From positions 1 to 64,000 of the forward strand of contig JASANC010002628.1 of the NCBI GenBank assembly GCA_030248135.1: a stretch of DNA of 64,000 bases, in the 5' to 3' direction. A program made the position numbers and the translations under genes. Each line of letters starts with the position of its first letter. Positions within the stretch are counted from its first letter, which is position 1. The notes below the pieces were generated by a model. The model was not told where the DNA came from and searched no databases. It saw nothing but the letters and a program-made list of their open reading frames with translations. Of this stretch, positions 53,201 to 64,000 are shown piece by piece. This DNA comes from Theristus sp. LFF4_11. Lineage: Eukaryota; Nematoda; Chromadorea; Monhysterida; Xyalidae.

Positions 53201-55794
53201 TTGCTAATATTTATTCAGTCAAATTTCCTGAAATTTTGTGTCTTTGAACTCGGAAATTGCTCAAAGTTTTGTTGGTGATGTCGTCGTGCTGTTGTACTGG
53301 TGATAGTGACCCGAATCTCCATCTGATTTTTTGCTCTTTCAATTTTGTTCTTGGTTCACTGCTTTCGTCTGTGCGTGTTCGTGATTCTTTTTGTCTTTCG
53401 GTGATCTTTTATTTAGAAACGCGGTGAAATTGTTGTGCAGTTACATATCTCTCGATCGTGTCAGTTCAATTGATTTGCATGTATCACATTCCAAATTCCA
53501 TTGCTGTTTCAAATATCAATCTGTCTTGCGTTAGTTTTTTTTGTTTTAAACTCGCATCTGATATAATTTTTCTGATGCTGCATTCTCTCTAAGCGCCACC
53601 GATTCAAATAAAATCAAGATTGGAATACGTTTCCATTGAAACACATACAGTTTCTGGTTAGAATTGTGGTCTTTTACTCATTATTCAGCGGTTTGCGTAA
53701 AATCAGAGTACCAGAAATTGTCGCAATCACAAGATTCTTCAAATACTGGGTCGGTAAAAAACCGGGTATAAAGAACCGGACGCGGTATAAAAAACCGTTT
53801 TATATTTTTTAATCTGTTCTGAACTCGGAATGTTTGTATCAATTATTTAGGCTCTGCGACTCATTGCGTTTGCAGATTTGTAGTTCAAAGGAAACTAGTT
53901 TCATAGTGCTTTCTTGTCCTGAAGGTGAATTTCAAATCAACCTGTTCTGTCATTATTTCTTCTGTGCTGAACTCGAAATCGGCCTCAGGTGGAAAACGCC
54001 CTGGCCGGCTCGGGCGGCGCATTCTTCGCCTCGTTCGCACTCTGCCCGACCGAACTGATCAAATGCCGGCTGCAGGCGATGCGAGAAATGCAGACGACCG
54101 GCGAGGGATCGATGGGCAAATCGAAGAAACTCATGTGCGTGGTGGCTTTTGTGATTTTGAGGAGGGGCACATCACTGATGAGGCCACCCCTCTGATGAGG
54201 CATATGGTGTTGCCAAGGCTGAAATGCAGAGAACCATCCTGCAACTTGGTTGTTTTGAGGATTTAATTCGATTCATTCTCCGAAATTGTGTTCAATTTTT
54301 ATGGCGGAATTCGGCGAAAAATGTAAAAAAACGCGTTTTTTTCAGTGGTCCGTTCGCGCTCACGAAACAGATCCTACGTAATGACGGTATTTTTGGTGAG
54401 TTTTGTTTTTCTCTCGGAATTTTGGCGAATCGTTCGGTTTTCTTCTCGATTGAAAATATTGCTAAAAAAATTCTTGCTGTTCACAGAATAAACGTTTTCA
54501 GCAACACTAACAGTAACCGTAATTTCCATTTTTTACGCATTTATCGCGGCATGACGCCGACGCTCGCTCGCGAAGTGCCCGGGTATTTTTTCTTTTTCGG
54601 CGGCTACGAGACGAGCCGACATTTGATGACGCCGCCGGGGAAGACGAAAGATGAAATTGGTGGGATTTTTGAATTGCAACAGGCACTGATTGGGTGCATT
54701 TCAGATTGGGCAGGCTGATTGGTCAACGTTTACTCAGTATAACCTGTGTATCAGTTTGAGTGGTTGAAATAAATTTGGATTTTGGTAACAAAGCGAGGCA
54801 CCATTTTCCTGAGACCGAGACGAGATGGGACAAATAGTTTTTTTTTAATCATCTCCTAACTTTTTATTTTTAAATTATACGGAGACAAGGTTCGCCATTT
54901 CATGATCCGGAAAACAGAAAAAATGCAAAGTTCAGTTATTGTAATCGATTTGGTCGTTTCCCATGCAAAAAAAAACAGTCAGATCAATCAAATGACCCAT
55001 CAAATCACCTTAATCACCTTAACCAATCAAATTAAAACAAAATCAACCCGAAAACTCAACATTTTCTCCAGGCGTGTTGCGAACGATGGTCAGCGGCGGG
55101 CTGGGCGGAGTTTCATTGTGGTTGATTGTCTTTCCCACTGACGTCATAAAATCAAAGGTGCAAATCGCCGGCTCCGGCAGTTTGTTCGGCACCGCCGTGA
55201 ATGTGGTCAAGAAGGAGGGTGAGCGTTTGGGCAGTTTTGTATGTTGGTGAGATTGGAGCGCTTGGTTTCATTGTGGTGATTAGTTGGCCGCCAGACCGTG
55301 GTGTGTGGGTCGTGATTAAGTGGAGTGGGCCGCAAATATTTCTCGGAATTTCGCATGCTGATTGGCTGCATAGAGCTGAATGGTCCAATCATTGAGTTCT
55401 TATCGGACGTGGCGCAGCGAATTAGCTGATTGTCCACGTTTTCAGTGGCATTGGCGAAGCAGTATTTAGTGACACTATACAGCTAGGCGTCACTAAATAC
55501 TGCTTCATGCATTACAACGTGCAAGCACTGTTTCTTGCGGTTTCGCCTGGTAAGCGTATACCGCGGGCCCCCAGGCTCGAAACATCCGCGAATCAGCGAG
55601 CATGTCCCTTCACAATTCGATCATCACAGTTTCAGTTTTGAAATCAGTTCGAAAAAAAGCATTTTGCTCTTACAGGTGTTCGCGGATTGTACAAAGGCCT
55701 GGCGCCCTCTCTCGTACGATCGTTCTTTGCCACTGGTTCGCTCTTCATCACCTACGAAACAAGCACCAAAATTATGCATAGATATTTCGATTGA
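50293..55794 (+). CDS. Mitochondrial ornithine carrier (SLC25A15/ORC type)
   Basis: Eight exons (50293-50446, 51846-51989, 52350-52471, 53989-54134, 54346-54395, 54537-54659, 55072-55218, 55676-55794) give 334 residues. It is a mitochondrial inner-membrane carrier with the three signature motifs PLDTVKVK (about 62), PTELIKCR (about 160) and PTDVIKSK (about 268). The ornithine-carrier pattern is close: GQPLDTVKVKMQTF, LAANIGENAILF, LCPTELIKCRLQAM, REVPGYFFFFGGYE and RSFFATGSLFITYE. ORC exchanges cytosolic ornithine for citrulline or protons. An N-terminal extension of about 40 S/A/G-rich residues precedes the first helix. Introns 1 and 3 each contain a hAT insertion. Intron 5 (54396-54536) appears to end in AC rather than AG. 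The alternative, a GTTTTG donor with the AG at 54500, would insert 13 unrelated residues at a conserved site. Confidence 0.9.
50659..51704. mobile_element. hAT-type element (hAT-2) with 8-bp TSD
   Basis: 50667-51696 (1030 bp), starting TAGGGTTAGGGG and ending CCCCTAACCCTA, flanked by exact ATCACGGC duplications (50659-50666, 51697-51704). Blocks of A and T runs lie inside both ends, as in hAT-1. No transposase is recognised. It lies in intron 1 of the ornithine carrier. Confidence 0.9.
51720..51812 (+). mobile_element. SINE-1 3' part
   Basis: Body and 3' module: GGCAGCACTTGCCCG, then CACGGTTTCCGGAACCGGTC and an A-rich end, 33 bp before exon 2 of the ornithine carrier. Confidence 0.65.
52572..53950. 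repeat. 107-bp direct duplication flanking hAT-3
   Basis: The segment with GGCTCTGCGACTCATTGC, GGAAACTAGTTTCAT and GCTTTCTTGT occurs at about 52572-52677 and again at about 53840-53947. It resembles one end of MITE-H. The first copy is broken by hAT-3. Confidence 0.8.
52670..53819. mobile_element. hAT-type element (hAT-3) with 8-bp TSD
   Basis: 52678-53811 (1134 bp), starting TAGGGGTGGGTCGGTATAAA, with exact flanking ATCTGTTC (52670-52677, 53812-53819). Sub-terminal repeats of CGGTATAAAAAACGG occur at both ends; the outermost right terminus has decayed. The interior has a 69-codon acidic frame (52975-53184) ending in a DDGDGCIDD-like and D-rich tail, possibly a transposase remnant. It lies in intron 3 of the ornithine carrier. 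Confidence 0.85.
55445..55514. mobile_element. Hairpin MITE-F copy 8
   Basis: Palindrome GGCATTGGCGAAGCAGTATT to AATACTGCTTCATGCATT, in intron 7 of the ornithine carrier. Confidence 0.75.
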
Positions 55795-56749
55795 CTCATT
55801 CATTCGTTCATTTTTTTATTTCGCAAGAATGCAGGAAGCTCCGATAAAACTGTTGAGAGAGCATGAGATACGGAGACCCGCCCATTCGACTGTTTTTGTG
55901 CGTGAATTGTACCGGTTAAGGTTGCCTTATTTTTGTTAGTTCGCAAGGGCAGAGTTGTTGTATCCGACTCTATTATTATGATGTTTCTGAGCCATCTGGT
56001 GTCGTGTTGCGTCAATTATTAGGTGTTTTATTATTGTTTATGAGCCATATTGGTGTCTTTTTGTATCAATCGTGATTGTAAATTGTGTTTTATTTAATCC
56101 TTTGACTTGACTTGCGTTGCGTGCCATGAGAATTTACTGATGAGCTTCGAACTTTCGAGATTTATTTTTGTTTTTGAAAATGCCTGAATATCGTTTCTGA
56201 CTTTCTTTTGACTTTCTTTCAGTAAACTTCTCTTTTTCGCGCTCTCTCTTTTTGTTTACATTTCACATTGTTTTTTGCAGATTGCTCACTACAGAATTTT
56301 AGAAACGAGCCCAGGGATTAAATGGTGTTTGTGTTCAACTTTCAATTTCAACATTTATCTTACAAAAAATGCAGCCAGTATTAGTTGTTTTGGCCATTTT
56401 TTGGCAATGTGTCATGTGAAATAAAAAAATTCTGACAAGCCGGGAGGAAGACTTTTTTTGGTTTCCTATGCGTTTCACAAATGCATGAAACATCATACTT
56501 GGCCAGCTTATTATTATCATTGTTATGCTGTGCGTGTCGAAGGACATCCATGGACAAATTGTTGATCAGTGATTTGTGCAAATTCCACGAGTGTGGGATG
56601 TTGACTTTTGCGAGTATTTATTTGATTGATTGATTTGCTGTGGCTTGTTTGACCGTGATTTTTGTCCGAGTTCTGTGCCCAACAAAAAGCGTTCATTCAA
56701 CCCAGCCAGGTGCACAAGCTCAAGTGATTTCAACTCTCGATCCAAAAAA
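55795..56749. other. Intergenic region between the carrier and SMARCE1
   Basis: No gene recognised. 55800-55850 resembles the TTTCGCGAAAT-type end seen after SINE-2 at 23540. The SMARCE1 promoter should lie toward the right; no motif is diagnostic. Confidence 0.3.
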
Positions 56750-59700
56750 ATGCTCCGCCCACCGATGCACATGGGCCAGCCGCCGGCGCCGCCGCAAATG
56801 CAGCAGCCGCACATGCAGCCGTCGCCAAATGTGCAATTCACGACGACAGAGGAGGTGACATTTGAGATGCCAAGATGGTTTTTTTGAAATGGTTTTTATT
56901 TTTGCTGACATTTATGAAGAATAGCGGGTTTTGGAACGCTCAAAGCCCCGTTCCGTTTGCACGTATGTTTTTTTGTTCGATCCGCTCGTTTTACGAGTGC
57001 TTTTCAAAAACCCGCTATTCTTCATGAGTGCCCTGTTGCATTGGTTGCATGCTCCTCGAACAACGGCCGATTCCGTTCTCAATTTCAGTCTTTCAATTCA
57101 CCAGCAATGGCGTCGCCTCAACTGAAAGCGTATGCGAATCCGAATTCACCGGCAATGACGTCGTCGCGAGGAGTGAGTTTTTTTGTTTTTCTGCATTCGA
57201 AAATCTGACGGTTGTTTGTGTTTGGGCTGTCATTCGCTTCAGGCCTGTTTATGCCTGACGTATGCAGACGTACGGATTGAGTGGACTGCGAAGATACTTT
57301 AGATAACTATCAGACAATCACATTGGACTTCGCGAAAATTGTCATTCTGCCTTTTGAGAGACCCTGAACATCGGTTTTCTCCATTCTTCTGCATGTGTTT
57401 GTATCGTTTGAATATCCTGGAAAAGTTGTAATGTCCCCAGAAAACTCAGCAAAATACAAATCCATTTTAAAACTTTTCCAATTCTGCACTTCAGCCATCA
57501 ACGCCCGGCCCGCTCAAGCCACCAAAGGCGCCCGAAAAACCGCTTGTCCCGTACATGCGGTTCAGCAGAAAGGTTTAGTTTTTTATGGTTTTTATTGGAA
57601 GATAGCCATGATTTCTCGACTAATTCACAGGAAACTTCCACAAAAATTCGTTATTTTTTCTCAGTCGTTTCTTTTTTTTTCTTCAGATGTGGGCTCAGGT
57701 TCGCGCGCAGCATCCCGACAAGCAACTCTGGGACATTGGCAAATTGATCGGGCAAATGTGGCGTGACATGGATGATAGGGAGCCGATAAAAGTGAGTTTC
57801 AGGGCAAAAAATAATAATTACAAGAGTTCTGTTCATTTTTCTGGGGGGCACCCTAGTCGACGGCGTTCTGTACGGTTTTCCTGAGTTAGCGCTGGCGAAA
57901 AAAACCTCGCCTGAAATTCCAACAGCAAAAACAATAACATCGAAACAAAAAAACGCCGTCAATTTTGCCTGAATGTCGTTGATTTCAGATTCAATATCAA
58001 GCTGAGTACGATCGCGAGAAGATCGAATACGACCGCCAAATGAAAGCGTATCACAGTTCACGCGAGTACCAGGACTATTTGATGCAAAAGAATGCAGGTC
58101 TGGAAGGACCGTCAGAATCGATGCACTGCAATGGGGCAATCAAATCGAACTTCTATTGTATTGAATTGATTGTGGCCATACCAAAACAACAGCCCCATTG
58201 GAATGATCTTTTCTTTTGGTCCCGAGACTCAATGCGCGCATAGATATGTACACAGTTTCATGCTTGACGCGGGAATTCAAAATTAGCAAAGGGATCCGAG
58301 GCCCCTAAATAGGGCCGAGTAACATAGACGATTTTGAATTGCCACATAAAGCTTAGAAACTAGTTTCCTTTCTACCGTCTGCACACGCATTCAGTCGCAG
58401 AATCTGAAAAAAATGATAATAGTGATCTGAAGTCTTGTTGAATTTGTGATCTTCTTTCAAACTTTATTGATCTGATCTGCTTTGAAACTCCAGCTGCTCT
58501 GTTTTCCAGCGAAGCAACAAGCGAAACAAGCAGCGCAACAGGCTCAACAACAACAACAACAGCCGCAAACAGTGTCACACGCGCCGCAAGCCACCGCCAG
58601 CGTGCAGCAGCCGATGAAAGCGTATCATTGTTGGTTGTTGCGGGGAATTGAGGGAATTTGCTGCAGTTTTTTTGTTGGAATCTGCTTTCAGTCAACAACA
58701 CAATGACAAATTATCAGTGTTTTTTGAAATCGGCTTTAAATCAATGCAATAAAGCGATTTACTGTGTTTATTTTCTTTGAAATCGACTCAAAATCAACAC
58801 AGCGTTTTTCGCTCAAAAGTCGGTACTGAATCAACACACCTGATTGCGCTTTTTTCTTCAACAGTCTTCAAATTCCAATTATAATCAACACTGCCACGAT
58901 TGCTGCAGCAGCGATTCACCATTCGGTCGGCGCACCGTCGATGCGCGTTCACCACTCCACACAACCGCATCAACACTCCGGTGGTCACCTTCAACAGCAA
59001 CAACAACAGGGGCATGGTGAATCGGGCGTCGTCATACAGCCGGCTGATCTCGATGACACTGGTGTGGCATTTTTAGATTTTTGTTTGTTTTTTTTGTTGG
59101 GGAATGGAGTTTAGGACTGAATTCAGCATTTTTTCTGAAATTGTATGCGGATTTTTATTGGTGGAATTTTGGTGGTTGCGTTCAGGGTTGGTTCAGGTGA
59201 TTGAACTGTATTCCAAGTTACTTTGTATAAACTAAAAAATCATACAGTCACCAGACGTCCTGTTTATATAGGCACTTATTCACAGAGAATACTCGACGGC
59301 GTTCTTCACGCTTCTCAGGGTTAGCCCTGGCTCAAAATATTGCTTAAAATCCCCAACAACAACACACCAAACGCAGGCGAGAGTCAACTGTCCCTCCGGC
59401 GGTATCATGCGTTGCGCTACGAGCGAAATCATCGATTGATCGCGGAGTTGTTCAGTGAGGTTGGCGTGAACGACCCGCGATCCATCGTGACACAACAGCG
59501 AATGGACATGCTCCGGAAGCAGGCGGAGTCGTTGGAGAAACACCAGGTTCGATTTTCTTTTTTTCTTTTTTATCGCACTGGTTTCGGAAACCGGAAGGGT
59601 TTGGGCACTTTGCCTGGAGACTGGAGACACGTGGGGTTGCCTTTGACAATAAATTTGTGAGAGAATTTTCTTAAAAATAGGGGGGGAGGGTAATGTGTGT

Positions 59701-61286
59701 TTTCGGTGTGTTGAAAAACTCGATCAACTAAACGTTTAGCTTTTACTCAGGTGAAACTAGAGGAGGAGCTGTCCGGCCTCGAGCAACGCTTCAGCGACAA
59801 GAAACGTCAGATTGAGGACGCCGGCTCGGAGTTCTCGGCAAAACTGAAAAAGGTGCCATTGTTTTTTCAGCAGCAGGTTTTTTCGAAAACGCATGTCGCA
59901 TGTTGGAAATCGTTATGCAGCCAATCAGCAAGATCGGTCTTTTTTTTGTAAACACCCATTTTATGGAACCCAAATAGCAAAACATGAAGGACCTCCACAG
60001 TGCACCGGCATGCAAGCTAAGCCTTGGTGCTTGGTGTCCAGTCGACGTTTGAGCCCCGTTTATACCTGACGTATGCAGCCGTACGTTGACGTACGTCAGG
60101 TACGAACGGTAGTATGCAATAACACAACACGAGACGTCACGTGACGTGTCGTGCCGTACATGCATGCGTCTGCATGAACGGTAGTATGCTAAAACACGGG
60201 ACCTGTCGTGGCGTGCCGTATGCGCGTACATCGCGTATAAACGGGCTTTAATTAGCGCAACACCATTCCGCGCTGCATTTCAAATTGCCAACAACCAGAA
60301 CGAACCGAAAAAAGAAGAAAAAACGTTTGCCGCAGGTGTGCGACGATCGTCCCGCATTGAACGACGGTCGATTCGACGAAATGGTCGAAAAAGCATCCGC
60401 GCACCTGTTGGCCTCTTACCAGCGGTACTGCCAGTTGAGCGGGTTCCATCGCGCGCCGCAGCCCGCTCGACCGCATGCAGCGCCCGCCGCGGGTACGGTC
60501 GTTTGTGTGAAGACTGTGCACACGCTGTGAAGGATGTTTCACTTTCGTCGTTGTGAGGTTCCCCTCAACTGCAGGCCCTCACCACCACGGTGCACCACCG
60601 CCCGCAGGCCCGCAGCCACCGACGCAACCGCATCCCTCGATGCAACAACCGCATCAAATGCCGCCGATGGAGAATGGTGAGCAGACGAGCGGTGATCGTG
60701 TTGCAGCATGCCACGCGCGCACTATTTTAGTAGCGCAAGTGTGCGTCAGTGTGTGCTTGGTTTTGTGCGGTGCAACATTAGACGGAGAGGAAATCGGATG
60801 CGGAATGAAGGCGTAAACAGTCAGTGAACCAGTCAGTTCAGGACAGGACAGGACATCATTTAGCGCGGTCAATATTTGCGTGAAACCCCATTGTTCAACC
60901 GAAATCACCCCTTTTCAGGTGTGGTGCCCCCACAGCAACAGCTGCAGCCTCCACAGACGCCAGCAACAACAGCGGTAACAAACAATTCAACCGCGAATCC
61001 CGCCACTTTTCCTCCACCGACCGCACCCCCGCCGCAGCACAATTTCGCTGCCCCCGCAGTCGTCAATGACAGCCAACAAATCGTTGGAATGGCACGTCAA
61101 AGTTCTGCGAATGCCAATGCCACAATCGAATCCGCCAAGGTGCCTGGCGATGCACCGGTGGAAACCATTGTGAACGGGGAAAAGGTGAAGACGAAGGGGC
61201 AGGCGGAAGCGAAGCCAAGGAAGACGACAAAGAAGAAAGCGGAAATGGCACAAAAGAGCAATGCGAATGACAGCGGAGCGGCTTGA
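56750..61286 (+). CDS. SMARCE1: SWI/SNF subunit BAF57 (SMARCE1) homologue
   Basis: Twelve exons (56750-56854, 57089-57172, 57495-57572, 57687-57791, 57989-58097, 58510-58621, 58865-59061, 59377-59546, 59751-59852, 60336-60492, 60575-60676, 60919-61286) give 562 residues. BAF57 is the HMG-box subunit of BAF chromatin remodellers. A Pro/Met/Gln-rich N-terminus leads to an HMG box at about 77-150: PLVPYMRFSRKMWAQVR, LWDIGKLIGQMWRDM, then YDREKIEYDRQMKAYHSS. After a Q-rich linker comes the family-specific VIQPAD and RYERNHRLIAELFSE segment, followed by a coiled coil (about 300-375). The C-terminus is Pro/Gln-rich, ending in a lysine-rich stretch in place of the acidic tail of vertebrates. The exon 6 to 7 junction is the weakest. 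SINE-2 and several MITEs occupy introns. Confidence 0.9.
57843..57935 (+). mobile_element. SINE-2 3' fragment
   Basis: GGCACCCTAGTCGACGGCGT to a CAACAGCAAAAACAATAAC-like tail in SMARCE1 intron 4. Confidence 0.6.
58200..58410 (-). mobile_element. MITE-H copy 4
   Basis: Reverse copy: TTTTGGTCCCGAGACTCAAT, CCCCTAAATAGGGCCGAG, GCACACGCATTCAGTCGCAG. In SMARCE1 intron 5. Confidence 0.75.
59268..59372 (+). mobile_element. SINE-2 3' part abutting SMARCE1 exon 8
   Basis: Body with ACTCGACGGCGTTCTTCACG and GGGTTAGCCCTGGCTCAAAA, and tail CCCCAACAACAACAC ending about 5 bp before the acceptor ACGCAG. The 3' splice site lies in or at the edge of the SINE tail. Confidence 0.75.
60045..60250. mobile_element. 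MITE-K, GC-rich palindrome
   Basis: Ends AGCCCCGTTTATACCTGACG and GCGTATAAACGGGCTTT. The interior contains repeated TACGTCAGG, GACGTCACGTGACG and GTACGTTGACGTACG palindromes. In SMARCE1 intron 9. A fragment (GCCTGTTTATGCCTGACGTA) lies at about 57241-57280 in intron 2. Confidence 0.75.
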
Positions 61287-62536
61287 TGGTTCTTGTTCTG
61301 TTTTGGTGTTGGTTTGAAATCTACGATTGTTGGAAAAATGTTGCTTTTTGGAGATTATTTATTCGTTTGGGGTTTTTGGGTGTTTCCGTTTGTTTTGTAG
61401 TGTTTGGATTCCTGTGGATTACACTCATTGCGTGGATTGGATTGCGTGGTTGTGTCGTGCGTTAAGCATATGATAACGCAGCTAATCATCGGGCAGTACT
61501 TGAATGTTTTAATGATTTACATCTCGTACATTGATTTGTCCTTTGTGTGTTTCTTTTTTTTAAGATTTTACATTTGAGTGGCTTGATTTGTCAAACGCTT
61601 TCTTTTCTTCTTGGTGTCTTGGTTTGATCCTTCACGTTTTTTATGGTTAATAGCGAATGATTTGTGAATTTTTGTGTTTTTTTTGTTTCGCGACAGATCA
61701 TCAAGATGCTGGACCAAGCACTTCTTTAATTGGTTTTTGTGCTTAACTTTGAACTCAATCTTTTTTGTTTCGGTTTCAGATTAGGTGTGCGCAAATGTTG
61801 TGAACTTGTTCTTGTGGTTTTTTGTTCTTTTGCTCCTTGCCACGATTTTTTGTTCCATTGCTGTTTTGAGTTTTTATCGCAAACGTTATGCAAATGAGTA
61901 ATGGCGATATTTTCATCACATGATGTTTGAACCTCTGATTTTGCTTGATTGATCTGCATTGTTTTTGGTTGAATAAACGATTTTTTATAAGGTTCAGTTT
62001 TGTTGCTTTTTCGCTCACTGCTGGATTCTGTCAAACCAGCGTTACGTTTTTTATCGTTTAAAAATATTATAAAGTTAGGAAATTTTCTAAAAACACGTCT
62101 CGGTTTTGTGATCTTGGAAGTTTCTTGTGAATTTAAAAATTACCAGATCCATCCTACTTCCAGTGATGCGTAATCCCGTGTGTGCGGGCGAAACCGGAGC
62201 GTCGATTACCAAATCACGTTATGGATAGTGCTTGTCTATAATGCACGCTTCCGTTTCGCGCTGGACACACAGCTGAGAAACAGTGACGCTTTTGTGTTGA
62301 TGCTGCAATACAATTTAGCGTCGTCAGCCGGTCCATGTTGCATGTGAGCGATACTGTTGGACCATCACAGACGTTCCAAAGCTCTCTCAGACGCTGGAGA
62401 CTGGCTTTCATGTTGATTGGTTGTATTTTCAGCAACCCCCAAATGGCCGTATGACATTCAAATTCAGTCTAAATCAGACAAGTTTTCTCTGAAAAAAGTG
62501 TCTGAGTTTGATTCGTATAGGTTTACGTTTTAAACC
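61287..62536. other. SMARCE1 3' flank and PPCS upstream region
   Basis: T-rich sequence with a canonical AATAAA at 61972-61977, a candidate polyadenylation signal for SMARCE1, although about 690 bp past the stop. No other gene recognised; reverse-strand frames at 61726-62034 are low-complexity Lys/Asn-rich artefacts. Confidence 0.4.
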
Positions 62537-63829
62537 ATGATGTCATCGAAAACCGATAAATCACCGTTCGACGATTTTCTGCCGTTTTCCGCCGAGATCC
62601 GATTGAAGTTCGAGTCGAAAATTCACGATTTCGTCAGTCGACATCGCATCGAATCACAAATTCCGGTTGTGTTGGTCACTGTGAGTTTCGAGAGGGGGGC
62701 ACATCCCTTTTCTGCATCTGCTGTTGGCCAGGCCGAATGCAGAGAATCATCATGCGAATCAGTTGATCGTGATTCGGAGTTTGATATGTGGAACAAGCTG
62801 ATTGGCCGACTTTGGACGGAGCCCGCTGATTGGTTGCTTTAGGTATAATGCATCCAGTGGGCGTGCCTCTATGGGGAAGCAGTGCTCAGTCAACGAATCG
62901 TCTAGTGCCGTACAAAAACAGGAGTTCACAATGTTCAGTTCTCTTTCGTGTTTTCAATTTTCCTTTTTTTCAGTCGGGCGGAACGACGGTACCATTGGAG
63001 GTGAACACGGTTCGCTTCATCGACAACTTCTCGACGGGCAACCGCGGCGCGGCGTCGGCAGAGTGAGCGAGCAGACTTTCGAATTCAACATAAAGAAATT
63101 TTTGTCGAATTTTGTTTTGAATGTCGGCCTGGATTGGCTGAATTGAATCCAGAATCTGGCCCATTCGCATTGTGCAGACGACAGCTTCAGCGTGTATGTA
63201 CAGTCGAACTCGGAAATAATAGGCAATCAGCTGATTGGTTGGTGATCACGTTAGGCATGTTTTCGTTGCAGGACAAACTCCGCTTCCACTGCAATGCCTG
63301 CATCACACGTGATCAATCACCAACCAATTTAACTGATTGCCTGTAATTTAGCGTTCGACTGCAGAAGTGAAGCACTGTAGAGTGGACATATTTTGCCGTC
63401 GGCGAACTGAACTCCATTCCCTTCCGCAAGTTTTTCAAGTTCTTTTCTTTTCATTGTTAGGTTTCGCTGTGTGAGCTGCGGACTGACACCGCGAGGGCTG
63501 GACACTGTTTATGCGGTTTCGCCACAAGCCAACCCAAGCATGTTTCTTTTCACGTTCGCAGACATTTTCTTCGTCACGGATACGCGGTGTTGTTGCTGCA
63601 TCGTGTTGGCTCCGTGATGCCGTTCGATCGACACTTTGCATTGTCGGTGGATTCACTTGAAATTGACGAGAAAAGCGAGCGAATTTGTGGCGAGTGGTTG
63701 GATTTTGATTTTGAACTGCTTCGTTGGATTGTTTTTGGTTGTTGCGCAGTTATCACTGGCTGGTCTGCTGGTGTCGACAGAGTCGGAAAGAATGTGAACA
63801 TACAAAACACTGACAGCAAAGAATATTAG
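62537..63829 (+). CDS. PPCS: Phosphopantothenoylcysteine synthetase (PPCS), 5' part
   Basis: Exons 62537-62680 and 62974-63062 and the start of a third at 63562 are clear. PPCS joins cysteine to 4'-phosphopantothenate in coenzyme A synthesis. Key features are [13 protein letters not shown] (SGGT nucleotide-binding turn), [18 protein letters not shown] across exon 2, and [21 protein letters not shown] in exon 3. An amphipathic N-terminal extension, typical of the animal enzyme rather than bacterial CoaB, precedes them. About 120 residues are secure of an expected 300 or so. Exon 3 stays open to a TAG at 63827-63829, but residues past about 63700 do not look like the family, so a donor was probably passed and later exons lie beyond the window. 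Intron 2 holds a MITE-E. Confidence 0.85.
63194..63365. mobile_element. MITE-E copy in PPCS intron 2
   Basis: Complete palindrome: TACAGTCGAACTCGGAAATA, GGCAATCAGCTGATTGGTTG, and GCCTGTAATTTAGCGTTCGA. Confidence 0.8.
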
Positions 63830-64000
63830 CGTTAGTCAGTACAAGGGCAGTGAATAATGTATTCTGAAAACCACATATGATCTCTAGAGCGGTGTATGAA
63901 TAGAAGAATTTTTTTGAAGCAACTGATGAACGAATTGAACTAAAGAATTGCAAGATTGTTTTGCACGGATGATTTTTTCATTGCGTGTGAAATCAGCTGG
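63830..64000. other. Right edge of window
   Basis: Probably PPCS intron; no exon or repeat recognised. Confidence 0.3.

Overview
The window is nuclear DNA from a small animal genome. It holds ten protein-coding genes, and nine of them are cut into short exons. I placed 65 introns with GT donors, and all but one end in AG, usually as a T-rich run followed by CAG. The gene set (SRP9, a BAF57/SMARCE1-type HMG protein, Rh ammonium transporter, ZIP11, mitochondrial ornithine carrier, PPCS, F-box and kelch proteins) is animal. The pyrimidine-CAG acceptors, compact spacing and SDR style suggest an ecdysozoan. A nematode is my first guess, a tardigrade or similar cannot be excluded, and I cannot name a species.

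Layout: 1-4444 is repeat-rich DNA with the first copy of a TIR-plus-satellite element and a hAT-type insertion. SRP9 follows at 4445, and a long interspersed repeat lies at about 5285-6715. A four-TM TMEM272-like PPxY protein spans 7302-10219. 10.3-16.1 kb is a gene-free block: decayed MITEs, an extreme T/G tract, the second TIR element, and an array of 149-bp satellite with a 6-mer higher-order repeat. Two tandem kelch-repeat genes lie at 16.5-24.3 kb. An Rh ammonium transporter (25.3-30.1), a classical SDR oxidoreductase (32.5-35.5) and ZIP11 (38.4-42.0) follow. An F-box/LRR-like gene (42.8-46.4) is the only gene on the minus strand. A MULE-like insertion sits at 46966-47692. Then come SLC25A15-like ornithine carrier (50.3-55.8), SMARCE1/BAF57 (56.7-61.3) and the 5' part of PPCS (62.5 to the window edge).

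The genes are not a functional cluster; they are ordinary housekeeping neighbours. The unusual content is the mobile fraction: about a dozen families of short non-autonomous elements, several with exact target-site duplications and some nested in one another. They fill introns and often end a few bases before a 3' splice site. The most distinctive object is the TIR element whose right end continues into a 149-bp satellite. Its two copies share the same left boundary and the same first four monomers, and one of them has expanded into a higher-order array.

Exon models were built by hand from splice phase and protein continuity. Repeat boundaries are exact where a target-site duplication is cited and otherwise good to about 5-15 bp.
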